NCBI GenBank assembly: GCA_028707655.1
Contig: JAQWAN010000039.1
Location: 1 to 11,443 of the forward strand
Direction of reading: 5' to 3'
DNA length: 11,443 bases
Origin: Bacteroidaceae bacterium
Lineage (GTDB): Bacteria; Bacteroidota; Bacteroidia; Bacteroidales; Bacteroidaceae
Part shown: positions 1-6,405 of the stretch, in pieces
Layout of the letters: each line of letters begins with the position of its first letter
How positions within the stretch are numbered: position 1 is the stretch's first letter
The notes under the pieces: model-generated
Databases searched by the model: none
Seen by the model: the letters and a program-made list of their open reading frames with translations, nothing else
Told to the model about the DNA's origin: nothing
Translations under genes and position numbers: made by a program

Positions 1-398
1 AAAGCCATATCAATCTGTATATCCATATCCGGGATAAGCGCTAACGCATCGCCAATATAAAACTTTATCTGGTCTGCATAGGCTGAACCCTCTAGCCAAG
101 GCCGTGTAAAATCCTCCTGTTCATCATTTATCTCAAAAGTGTGAAGCATAGCTCCCGCTTCTAATCCTTCGGCCATACATAGAGCCGAATAACCACTATA
201 CGTACCAATCTCCACTAATTGCTTTGGACGAATCATTTGTACAAACATCTTGAGCATACGACCTTGGAGGTGACCAGAAGCCATTCTAGGACGAAGCAGC
301 TTGATATGTGTATCGCGATACAGCGCCCGTAAATAGTCGCCTTCATCGTCAATATGCTGCAATATATACTCCTCTAACAATTCGTTGTCCGCTATCAT
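1..398 (-). CDS. SAM-dependent O-methyltransferase, 3' part cut by window edge
   Basis: Class I S-adenosylmethionine-dependent O-methyltransferase of the caffeoyl-CoA/catechol type (Methyltransf_3). The natural substrate cannot be told from sequence. I translated it by hand: the visible 132 codons start at the ATG at 398-396 (MIADNELLEEYI). The SAM-binding motif I is VEIGTYSGYSAL at residues 62-73, followed by the acidic strand end FEIND (88-92) and GDALALIPDMDIQID (116-130), which leads to the motif that normally holds the metal-binding aspartates, lying beyond the edge. Family members are about 210 residues, so roughly 80 are missing. The start codon overlaps the pyk stop as ATGA, so translation is probably coupled to pyk. 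It is the third gene of the aroQ-pyk transcript. The family is secure; the role is not. Confidence 0.9.
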   Translation of the reverse strand, partial: MIADNELLEEYILQHIDDEGDYLRALYRDTHIKLLRPRMASGHLQGRMLKMFVQMIRPKQLVEIGTYSGYSALCMAEGLEAGAMLHTFEINDEQEDFTRPWLEGSAYADQIKFYIGDALALIPDMDIQIDMA

Positions 399-1846
399 TT
401 TTCTGTAAAACTAGGCAGTAGATATTTTTTAGATTGTTCAATAATTTTTCCCACGTTGTTAAGTTCTAAGAAAGTAGTACCACCACCTTCGCCAAAACCA
501 CCACTTAGGTAAGCCACTAAATCTTCGTCCGCAATACGTCCTTGTGCTTTTAGTAAATCGAGTGCAGCAAAGAAATAGGCCTGTGCATTCTCTTTTTCCT
601 CCAAATAGATAGGTAAAACGCCATAAGACAAAGCCATCAAACGCATGGTTCGTTCATTGTAACACATAGCAAGCACCGTATATTTTCCTCTAAAAGCAGC
701 CACGCAACGTGCCGTTTTACCAGAATAGCTATCCGTTATAATAGCACGTATATTTAGTTTCTGTGTCGATTTTACTGCCTGTTTAGCTAAAAAGGAGGTC
801 ACATCGGCTTCTGCAGTCAAAGGGATACGAATATCATTCTCCGAGCTCTTATCCAACTCAGCCTGTGCAGCAATAGTAGCCATCGTTTTAACCGCTTGTA
901 CAGGATATTTACCATAAGCTGTCTCGCCACTTAGCATTAATGCATCGGTACGGTAATAGATAGCATTTGCAATATCCGTTACCTCTGCACGTGTAGGACG
1001 AGGATTCTTAATCATGGTATGCAACATCTGCGTAGCCACAATCACCGGTTTCTTAGCTAGCACACATTTACGAATCAGCATACGTTGGATACCTGGGATA
1101 CGCTCCTGAGGCACCTCAATACCTAAATCACCACGTGCCACCATCACACCATAAGCCACCTCTAGAATCTCATCAATATTGTCTACACCCTCTTGGTTCT
1201 CTATTTTAGCAATAATTTTGATTGGACTGTTGTGGTCATCCAATATCTTTTGCACATCCAATACATCCTGTTTGTTACGAACAAAAGAGTGCGCCACAAA
1301 ATCAAGATCCTTTTCAATAGCATATAGAATATTATTTCTATCTTTTCCCGTTAAGGAGGGTAGGTTAATACGTGCATTCGGTACGTTTACACTTTTCTTA
1401 CTACCTAAAGTGCCATCATTCTGCACAATACAGATCAATGAATCGCCATCTTTCTCCACCACTTTAAGCTCCAAATCGCCATCATCGATAAGCAAACGTC
1501 CATCCACTAACACATCTTTGTGAATATCCTCATAGCTCACAGCAATACAATCGTACACCGTTTCTTGTGTTGGATGACCCACCACTCTTACGCGGTCGCC
1601 AGCAACATAAGTAATCGGCTCCGCTAACTGTGTTGTTCTAATTTCTGGTCCCTTGGTGTCAATTAATATAGCAATCTTATTGGACACCTCTCTAACGTTA
1701 GCTATTATCTTTTCAAACCCGTCGCGCGAGGCATGGGCCGTATTCATTCTAACTACGTTCATACCTGCATCATACAGCTCCTTGATAAAAGAAACTTCGC
1801 AACGTAGATCGGAGATAGAAGCAACTATTTTTGTTTGTTTTCTCAT
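395..1846 (-). CDS. pyk: Pyruvate kinase (Bacteroidetes type)
   Basis: Catalyses phosphoenolpyruvate + ADP to pyruvate + ATP, the last step of glycolysis, in the cytoplasm. From the ATG at 1846 it is 483 residues, normal for the family (E. coli PykF is 470). The frame runs open further upstream into aroQ, but homology starts at MRKQTKIVAS, so this ATG is chosen. Visible motifs: DTKGPEIRT (63-71), catalytic-lysine segment AKIENQEG (213-220), metal/substrate segment VMVARGDLGIE (234-244), and ATQML plus NPRPTRAEVTDIANA (271-295), followed by a C-terminal allosteric-type domain (about 350-483). Glu68 in KGPEIR is the residue typical of K+-dependent enzymes. Oddly, the usual RLNFSH is RMNTAH (33-38), replacing a K+-ligand serine with alanine. 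It lies 25 bp after aroQ and overlaps the methyltransferase gene by ATGA. Confidence 0.97.
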   Translation of the reverse strand: MRKQTKIVASISDLRCEVSFIKELYDAGMNVVRMNTAHASRDGFEKIIANVREVSNKIAILIDTKGPEIRTTQLAEPITYVAGDRVRVVGHPTQETVYDCIAVSYEDIHKDVLVDGRLLIDDGDLELKVVEKDGDSLICIVQNDGTLGSKKSVNVPNARINLPSLTGKDRNNILYAIEKDLDFVAHSFVRNKQDVLDVQKILDDHNSPIKIIAKIENQEGVDNIDEILEVAYGVMVARGDLGIEVPQERIPGIQRMLIRKCVLAKKPVIVATQMLHTMIKNPRPTRAEVTDIANAIYYRTDALMLSGETAYGKYPVQAVKTMATIAAQAELDKSSENDIRIPLTAEADVTSFLAKQAVKSTQKLNIRAIITDSYSGKTARCVAAFRGKYTVLAMCYNERTMRLMALSYGVLPIYLEEKENAQAYFFAALDLLKAQGRIADEDLVAYLSGGFGEGGGTTFLELNNVGKIIEQSKKYLLPSFTEK

Positions 1847-1871
1847 AAATTTTACATTAAAAATTCTATTA

Positions 1872-2297
1872 CTATTCTTTATTACTAACAAAAGCTTCCA
1901 CCGCCAATCGATAGGAATCCATACCAAACCCAGCAATAACGCCTCTACAGGCGGCCGATAGTAAGGAGACATGGCGGAAAGCTTCTCTTTGGTGCACATT
2001 AGAGAGGTGCACCTCAATCACTGGAGAGGAGATAGCTTTAATGGCATCATACAAAGCAACAGAGGTGTGTGTATACGCACCAGCATTCAACACAATCCCA
2101 TCTACTTGAAAACCTACTTCGTGCAACTTATCAATCAAAGCACCTTCGCTATTGGATTGAAAATAATCAAAATCAATAGAGGGGTAAGCAGATTGAATAG
2201 ACTGATAGTAAGAATCAAAAGAACACTTTCCATAGATAGAGGGTTCTCTTACGCCTAATAAATTTAAATTAGGTCCGTTAATAATTTGCAGCTTCAT
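1872..2297 (-). CDS. aroQ: 3-dehydroquinate dehydratase, type II
   Basis: Dehydrates 3-dehydroquinate to 3-dehydroshikimate, third step of the shikimate pathway to aromatic amino acids; type II enzymes are cytoplasmic dodecamers. The protein is 141 residues, typical length. Visible active-site elements: IINGPNLNLLG (5-15), Arg17 and catalytic Tyr22 in REPSIYG, NAGAYTHTS (71-79) with Asn71, catalytic His97 in EVHLSN (95-100), and the Arg104/Arg108 region. The start at 2297 (MKLQIINGPN) is preferred over an in-frame ATG at 2306 because homologues begin just before the first strand, and because the candidate -7 box at 2304-2311 overlaps the upstream ATG. It is first gene of the aroQ-pyk-methyltransferase operon and is divergent from xerD. 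Confidence 0.97.
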   Translation of the reverse strand: MKLQIINGPNLNLLGVREPSIYGKCSFDSYYQSIQSAYPSIDFDYFQSNSEGALIDKLHEVGFQVDGIVLNAGAYTHTSVALYDAIKAISSPVIEVHLSNVHQREAFRHVSLLSAACRGVIAGFGMDSYRLAVEAFVSNKE

Positions 2298-2303
2298 ACG
2301 CGT

Positions 2304-2311
2304 CAAAACTA
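2304..2311 (-). promoter_or_regulatory. Candidate -7 element for aroQ operon
   Basis: Read on the minus strand this is TAGTTTTG, matching the Bacteroidota -7 consensus TAnnTTTG. No TTTG is found at the usual 19-21 bp upstream. If real, transcription would start only a few bases before the aroQ ATG, giving an almost leaderless mRNA. The match is short and could be chance. Confidence 0.35.
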
Positions 2312-2321
2312 AATATTTTTA

Positions 2322-2329
2322 TACCTTTG
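2322..2329 (+). promoter_or_regulatory. Candidate -7 element for xerD
   Basis: TACCTTTG matches TAnnTTTG. It would start RNA near 2335, about 20 bases before the ATG at 2357. This favours that ATG over the GTG at 2345 as xerD start. No clear -33 TTTG at standard spacing. It sits 10 bases from the opposing aroQ candidate box. Confidence 0.5.
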
Positions 2330-2356
2330 TGAGTAGAATCTTTCGTGGGCAAAGAT

Positions 2357-3328
2357 ATGAAAAAAGAAATGAATAATTTTACAAAATCAGTGAATAATAG
2401 GCAAGTAAATGCTTCATTAATGCAGCATTACCAGCAATATTTACGACTAGAAAAAGCCCTTTCGAAGAACACACGAATGGCTTATAAACAAGATTTAATG
2501 AAACTATTCTCCTTTTTTCAAGACGAAGAGATAGACATTATAACTGCTAAAACCACTGATTTTCATCAGTTTCTGGCCCATTTACACAGCATAGGCATCC
2601 ACGCCCGTTCACAGGCACGCATCATCTCAGGCATTAAATCGTTCTATCACTACCTGCTGTTAGATGAATATATTGCGGTAGATCCTACTGCATTATTAGA
2701 GATGCCCGCCATTGGCCTACACCTACCCGAGGTGTTATCTATCGAGGAAATAGACCAAATTATCGGCGTTATCGACCTAAGTAAAAAAGAGGGACAACGC
2801 AACCGCGCCATGCTCGAAGTACTCTACAGTTGTGGTCTACGTGTTTCCGAGCTGATTGAACTAAAGATGTCCGATTTATATCTCGAAGATGGGTTTATCA
2901 AGGTAGAAGGAAAAGGCAACAAACAGCGTTTAATACCGATCTCAGAGCGTGGTATCAAAGAACTAACGAACTATTTTATCGATAGAAATCAACTAGAGAT
3001 AAAGCCCGCTTATAACGATTTTGTGTTTATTAATCGTAGAGGGAGTAGTCTATCGCGTATCATGGTCTTTCATTTTATCAAAGAATATGCTAGTTTAACT
3101 GGGATAAAGAAAAATATCAGTCCACATACCTTTCGACACTCCTTTGCTACCCATTTACTAGAGGGAGGGGCTAATTTACGTGCTATCCAGTGTATGCTAG
3201 GACACGAGTCTATTACCACAACAGAAATCTACACCCATCTCGACCGAAACATGCTGCGCGAAGAGATTCTGATGCACCATCCGCGCAACCAGATTGACCA
3301 CTGCACTACCAGCACAGCTCGCGACTAG
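2357..3328 (+). CDS. xerD: Tyrosine recombinase XerD-like
   Basis: Tyrosine site-specific recombinase that, with a partner, resolves chromosome dimers at dif during division. From the ATG at 2357 it is 323 residues. The reading frame extends to a GTG at 2345, and an ATG at 2369 is also possible. N-terminal SAM-like core-binding domain covers about residues 22-115 (HYQQYLRLEKALSKNT and on); catalytic domain about 125-310. The catalytic set is complete: Arg162 (CGLRVSEL), Lys186 (EGKGNKQR), His257 and Arg260 (HTFRHSFATH), His283 (LGHESI) and nucleophile Tyr292 (EIYTHLD). The spacing Arg to Tyr (130) matches E. coli XerD (131). Context is chromosomal housekeeping, with no repeats or cargo suggesting a mobile integrase. 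It is divergent from aroQ. XerC versus XerD assignment rests on resemblance only. Confidence 0.93.
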   Translation: MKKEMNNFTKSVNNRQVNASLMQHYQQYLRLEKALSKNTRMAYKQDLMKLFSFFQDEEIDIITAKTTDFHQFLAHLHSIGIHARSQARIISGIKSFYHYLLLDEYIAVDPTALLEMPAIGLHLPEVLSIEEIDQIIGVIDLSKKEGQRNRAMLEVLYSCGLRVSELIELKMSDLYLEDGFIKVEGKGNKQRLIPISERGIKELTNYFIDRNQLEIKPAYNDFVFINRRGSSLSRIMVFHFIKEYASLTGIKKNISPHTFRHSFATHLLEGGANLRAIQCMLGHESITTTEIYTHLDRNMLREEILMHHPRNQIDHCTTSTARD

Positions 3329-3332
3329 AAAA

Positions 3333-3422
3333 ATGAAACAAAAAGAGAACTTAAAACCAAGATATACTCCTTATAGCGTGCCATTTGTAGCAAAAAAAGA
3401 AGAAATTATTCGAAAAAGATAA
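3333..3422 (+). CDS. Possible small basic ORF, 29 codons
   Basis: An ATG four bases after the xerD stop opens a 29-codon frame ending TAA: MKQKENLKPRYTPYSVPFV then AKKEEIIRKR. The product would be strongly basic, with no membrane segment or recognised domain. Close spacing to xerD would allow cotranscription. I recognise no family. An open frame this short is expected by chance fairly often, so this is only a candidate. The rest of the 3329-3556 gap holds the next gene's promoter and leader. Confidence 0.2.
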   Translation: MKQKENLKPRYTPYSVPFVAKKEEIIRKR

Positions 3423-3471
3423 AGGGCAACGTTTTTTTACACTTTTTTTCATGTTACCGACAAAAAATTAA

Positions 3472-3479
3472 TATCTTTG
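3472..3479 (+). promoter_or_regulatory. -7 element of the lipoprotein gene
   Basis: TATCTTTG followed by C is an excellent match to the Bacteroidota -7 box TAnnTTTGC. The -33 region is T-rich (3443-3449) but lacks an exact TTTG. RNA would start near 3485, leaving a leader of about 70 bases before the ATG at 3557. Confidence 0.65.
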
Positions 3480-3487
3480 CAAAAACT

Positions 3488-3529
3488 GTTTGCCCTAAAA
3501 CGGCGAACTTCTAAAATAAGAAATTTTAG
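3488..3529 (+). promoter_or_regulatory. Two small stem-loops in the lipoprotein mRNA leader
   Basis: GTTTGCC (3488-3494) can pair with GGCGAAC (3502-3508), seven pairs including one U-G, with a 7-base loop. Then CTAAAAT (3511-3517) pairs with ATTTTAG (3523-3529) around a 5-base loop. The first stem would lie almost at the predicted 5' end of the mRNA. A 5' stem-loop can protect abundant mRNAs from decay, but that role here is inference, and the second stem is AT-only apart from one pair. Confidence 0.35.
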
Positions 3530-3556
3530 TATTCTGTTATAATTAAATTATTTATT

Positions 3557-5242
3557 ATGATTAAAAAATTGTACCTGCCCATCCTTATGGCATTAGTTAT
3601 CGTGGCATCATGCGGTAAATTAGGAAAATTATCTCCGGAGTATTTTACTACCACTCCTCAAGTTCTTGAAGCAGTAGCTGGCAATGTACCTGTTACAATC
3701 AACGGAACATTCCCAGAAAAGTACCTTAAGAAAAAAGCTGTAGTTGAAGTAACTCCTGTTTTGAAATGGGACGGTGGAGAAGCAAGAGCTGAATCTGCTA
3801 CTTTCCAAGGTGAAAAAATTGAAGGCAACGGACAAACTGTTATCTACAAAACAGGTGGTAATTACACCATCAAGGCTAATTTTGCATATGTTCCTGCAAT
3901 GGAAAAATCAGAATTATACCTAGAGTTCAAAGCTAAGATTGGCAAAAAAGAGGTAGAAATACCAGCAGTTAAGATTGCAGATGGTGTTATCGCTACTTCT
4001 GAATTAGTAAATCAAACTGTAGAACATTCTGCAACAGCTGTTGCACAAGATGCTTTCCAACGCATCATCAAACAAGCTAAAGAAGCAAACATCATGTATC
4101 TAGTAAATACAACAAATGTTCGCTATAGCCAATTGAAATCAGAATCTCTTAAAGAGTTTAACGAAGCTGCAAAAGAGATTAATGCTGACACAAAAAACAA
4201 ACAACTAAACAACATTGAGATTTCTGCTTACGCTTCTCCAGAGGGTGCAGTAGATTTGAACACGCGTTTAGCTAAAGGTCGTGAGGCTAGTGCAGAGAAA
4301 TATTTGAACAAGAACTTAAAGAAAGCCAAAATTGAAACAACAGTAGATGCTAAATACACATCAGAAGACTGGGACGGTTTCCAAGAGTTAGTTTCTAAAT
4401 CTAACATCCAAGACAAAGATTTGATTCTTCGCGTTCTTTCTATGTACCAAGATCCAGAGCAAAGAGAAACAGAGATCAGAAACATTTCTGCTGTTTACAA
4501 AACATTAGCAGATGAGATTCTTCCACAACTAAGACGTTCACGTTTAACATTGAACTACGATTTGATTGGTAAATCAGACGCTGAGATTGCACAATGTGTA
4601 AAAGAAGATCCTGCACAACTTAATGTAGAGGAATTACTTTATGCTGCTACATTAACTAACAATGTAAACGAGAAAACAGCTATCTATACCAAAGCAACTA
4701 GCATGTTCCCTAACGATTTCCGTGCTTATAACAACTTATCTGGTCTTGCTTATAACAATGGTGATATGGCAACAGCTAAGAGCATGGCTAAGAAAGCTGC
4801 TTCTATGAATGCTGCTTCTCCAGAGGTAAACATGAACTTAGGTTTAATTGCTTTAGCTGAAAACAACGTAGATGCTGCTGAAACTTATTTAGCAAAAGCT
4901 GCTGGTGCAAAAGGCTTAAACGAAGCTTTAGGAAATCTTTACATCAAACAAGGTAACTATGAGAAAGCTTGCAACGCATTTGGTGATACAAAATCAAACA
5001 GTGCAGCTATCGCTCAAATCCTTTCTAAAGACTACAACAAAGCAAAAGCAACACTTAGTAATGTAGATGCTCCAGACGCTTACACAGCTTATTTAACAGC
5101 TGTATTAGGTGCTAGAACAAACAACTCTACTATGGTTACTACTAACTTAAAGAAAGCTGTAGCTATGGACGCTTCATTAGCTGAGAAAGCAATGAACGAC
5201 CTTGAATTTTCTAAATTTGCAGTAGATACAATTGTAAAATAA
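3557..5242 (+). CDS. Lipoprotein with OmpA-like domain and C-terminal TPR-like repeats
   Basis: Predicted envelope lipoprotein of 561 residues. The signal sequence is residues 1-18 with lipobox VASC and lipidated Cys19. The residues after it (GKLGKLSPE) lack the acidic export signal of surface lipoproteins, so periplasm-facing anchoring is likely. Residues about 35-140 look like Ig-like beta strands. Residues about 175-335 hold an OmpA-like (peptidoglycan-associated) domain: EISAYASPEG (221-230), Asn235, Leu238 and Arg242 follow the family pattern N-x2-L-x3-R, but Ser227 stands where OmpA has its diaminopimelate-binding Asp. Residues about 355-540 are helical repeats of TPR type (FRAYNNLSGLAYNNGDMATA; EVNMNLGLIALAENNVDAAE). 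It may link outer membrane and cell wall or scaffold other proteins; no specific function is assigned. Alanine is nearly always GCT/GCA and codon choice is more uniform than in neighbours, suggesting strong expression. It is monocistronic, between its own promoter and terminator. Confidence 0.9.
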   Translation: MIKKLYLPILMALVIVASCGKLGKLSPEYFTTTPQVLEAVAGNVPVTINGTFPEKYLKKKAVVEVTPVLKWDGGEARAESATFQGEKIEGNGQTVIYKTGGNYTIKANFAYVPAMEKSELYLEFKAKIGKKEVEIPAVKIADGVIATSELVNQTVEHSATAVAQDAFQRIIKQAKEANIMYLVNTTNVRYSQLKSESLKEFNEAAKEINADTKNKQLNNIEISAYASPEGAVDLNTRLAKGREASAEKYLNKNLKKAKIETTVDAKYTSEDWDGFQELVSKSNIQDKDLILRVLSMYQDPEQRETEIRNISAVYKTLADEILPQLRRSRLTLNYDLIGKSDAEIAQCVKEDPAQLNVEELLYAATLTNNVNEKTAIYTKATSMFPNDFRAYNNLSGLAYNNGDMATAKSMAKKAASMNAASPEVNMNLGLIALAENNVDAAETYLAKAAGAKGLNEALGNLYIKQGNYEKACNAFGDTKSNSAAIAQILSKDYNKAKATLSNVDAPDAYTAYLTAVLGARTNNSTMVTTNLKKAVAMDASLAEKAMNDLEFSKFAVDTIVK

Positions 5243-5257
5243 GCAATTCAAAAGAAT

Positions 5258-5293
5258 AAAAAAAGATGCTCTTGTATAGAGCATCTTTTTTTT
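5258..5293 (+). terminator. Intrinsic terminator after lipoprotein gene
   Basis: GATGCTCT (5265-5272) pairs perfectly with AGAGCATC (5278-5285) around a 5-base loop. The stem is flanked by seven A's before and eight T's after, which also pair. It begins 15 bases after the stop codon. Symmetry means it could act in both directions. Confidence 0.93.
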
Positions 5294-5336
5294 GTACCCA
5301 CTCCATAGAGGGACAATCCAAAAGCTCAAGAACAAG

Positions 5337-5370
5337 AAAGGCTGCTTCTATAAATATAGAAGCAGCCTTT
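5337..5370 (-). terminator. Intrinsic terminator for the glsA-glsB-like operon
   Basis: AAAGGCTGCTTCTATA (5337-5352) and TATAGAAGCAGCCTTT (5355-5370) form a perfect inverted repeat, effectively about 14 pairs around a 6-base loop. It lies 19 bases beyond the stop of the minus-strand gene. On that strand it is followed by a T-rich stretch (TTTCTTGTTCTT); on the plus strand by TTTTCTGTTT, so bidirectional use is possible. Confidence 0.85.
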
Positions 5371-5389
5371 TCTGTTTATCGTACCCTCT

Positions 5390-6385
5390 CTATTTCTTAA
5401 TAGGGATCAGGATATTAGAGGATCCAGAAGCCGAAGAAAAATGCAACGATTCTGGGTGTTCCTTTACAAAAGTTTCAATATGGCGAATACGTTTATTAGT
5501 TAGTATCTCGTCTACCGCAATAAGGATGCCCGTTTCTTCCACATCACCAAAGCCATAGTTGATAGCCGTACCAAACATACGCATGGTAGGAGATAGTCCC
5601 ATATAAGCATTCACTAAGGGTGGTATGTTGTAGCCAAGCTTTCTAACCTCTCTATTCAAGATAAGATAATCCTCCTTAAAATGCTCTTTACAAAAAAGAG
5701 CACTTAGCTCGCTATCATCGGTTTCCAATTCCAGCGGTTTAATGGGAGTGATTAGCGATTCGTCATCATGAAAATGTTTATTCAAGAAATACAAAATCAT
5801 ATCTCTACCCTTTTTATGGTAAGTGGGATACATAGTCATCTTACCAAAGAAATATTTCACAGAGGGCATAATAACGGTTAAAGCACCTAGCCCATCCCAC
5901 AAATTATCTAGAGCAAATAAGCCCTTCGACCCCGAACGACTCGATTGATAGCCAACCGTAACGAACGATCGACCCAGCTCCACTGTAGTTGGTAAATAAT
6001 CTTTTATAAACTTCTCCGAGAAATTAAACATATGAGAAGTAGCAGTCATCGGTTTGCCCTCCTCATCAAAGATAACATCCGTGCCTAATAAATAGCGATA
6101 ACCCCCTAATATATGTTCCGACTCCGGATCCCAGACAATGAGTTGTTTGTAGGGCGTTTCCATGGTATCAAAATCATCAATATCAACAGACAAGCCCGTA
6201 CCTCCACCACCAGCACGAAAAGCCTCTTCACGCAAGCGGCCAATTTCACGCATTACATTGGGTGAATCATGGTGCGTAATAATATAAATCTCATTATTGC
6301 TCTTATTTGTTCTTCTAAGCAACTTATCTTCAGTGAGTTCACTTTTAAGAACATCTATACTAATTGGTTCTATAATATCTTCCAT
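5390..6385 (-). CDS. glsB: GlsB-like N-acyltransferase (GNAT fold, 'putative hemolysin')
   Basis: GNAT-fold acyl-ACP-dependent N-acyltransferase of 331 residues, often mislabelled hemolysin. In Bacteroides thetaiotaomicron, GlsB attaches a 3-hydroxy fatty acid to the amino group of glycine, the first step of glycine-lipid synthesis; OlsB does the same for ornithine lipids. Visible features: REEAFRAGGGG (52-62), the core strand GGYRYLLG (94-101), ELGRSFV (136-142), YPTYHKKGRDM (186-196) and the conserved C-terminal block PPLVNAYMGLSPTM (255-268). These fit the family but I cannot read amino-acid specificity. It follows the GlsA-like gene by 20 bases on the same strand, the main support for the pathway, and it precedes a terminator. 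A role in serine-glycine dipeptide lipids, or another aminolipid, is also possible. The start ATG at 6385 is the only sensible one. Confidence 0.82.
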   Translation of the reverse strand: MEDIIEPISIDVLKSELTEDKLLRRTNKSNNEIYIITHHDSPNVMREIGRLREEAFRAGGGGTGLSVDIDDFDTMETPYKQLIVWDPESEHILGGYRYLLGTDVIFDEEGKPMTATSHMFNFSEKFIKDYLPTTVELGRSFVTVGYQSSRSGSKGLFALDNLWDGLGALTVIMPSVKYFFGKMTMYPTYHKKGRDMILYFLNKHFHDDESLITPIKPLELETDDSELSALFCKEHFKEDYLILNREVRKLGYNIPPLVNAYMGLSPTMRMFGTAINYGFGDVEETGILIAVDEILTNKRIRHIETFVKEHPESLHFSSASGSSNILIPIKK

Positions 6386-6405
6386 ACAACAGACATTTAT
6401 CTTTT

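Noticed and set aside
1847..2017. 57-codon in-frame N-terminal extension of pyruvate kinase
   Set aside because: It runs antisense-free but within the aroQ coding region in another frame, has no pyruvate kinase similarity, and the family start is at 1846.
2357..3328. Integrase of a mobile element
   Set aside because: No attachment-site repeats, cargo or excision gene nearby; length and residue spacing match housekeeping Xer recombinases.
3557..5242. Lipoprotein as PorE, the TPR/OmpA lipoprotein of the type IX secretion system
   Set aside because: PorE has TPR at the N-terminus, then propeller and carboxypeptidase-regulatory-like domains, and OmpA at the C-terminus. Here the OmpA-like part precedes the TPR-like part and no por genes are near.
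5390..6385. Hemolysin
   Set aside because: This common label is historical; the sequence shows a GNAT-type acyltransferase, no signal peptide and no pore-forming features.
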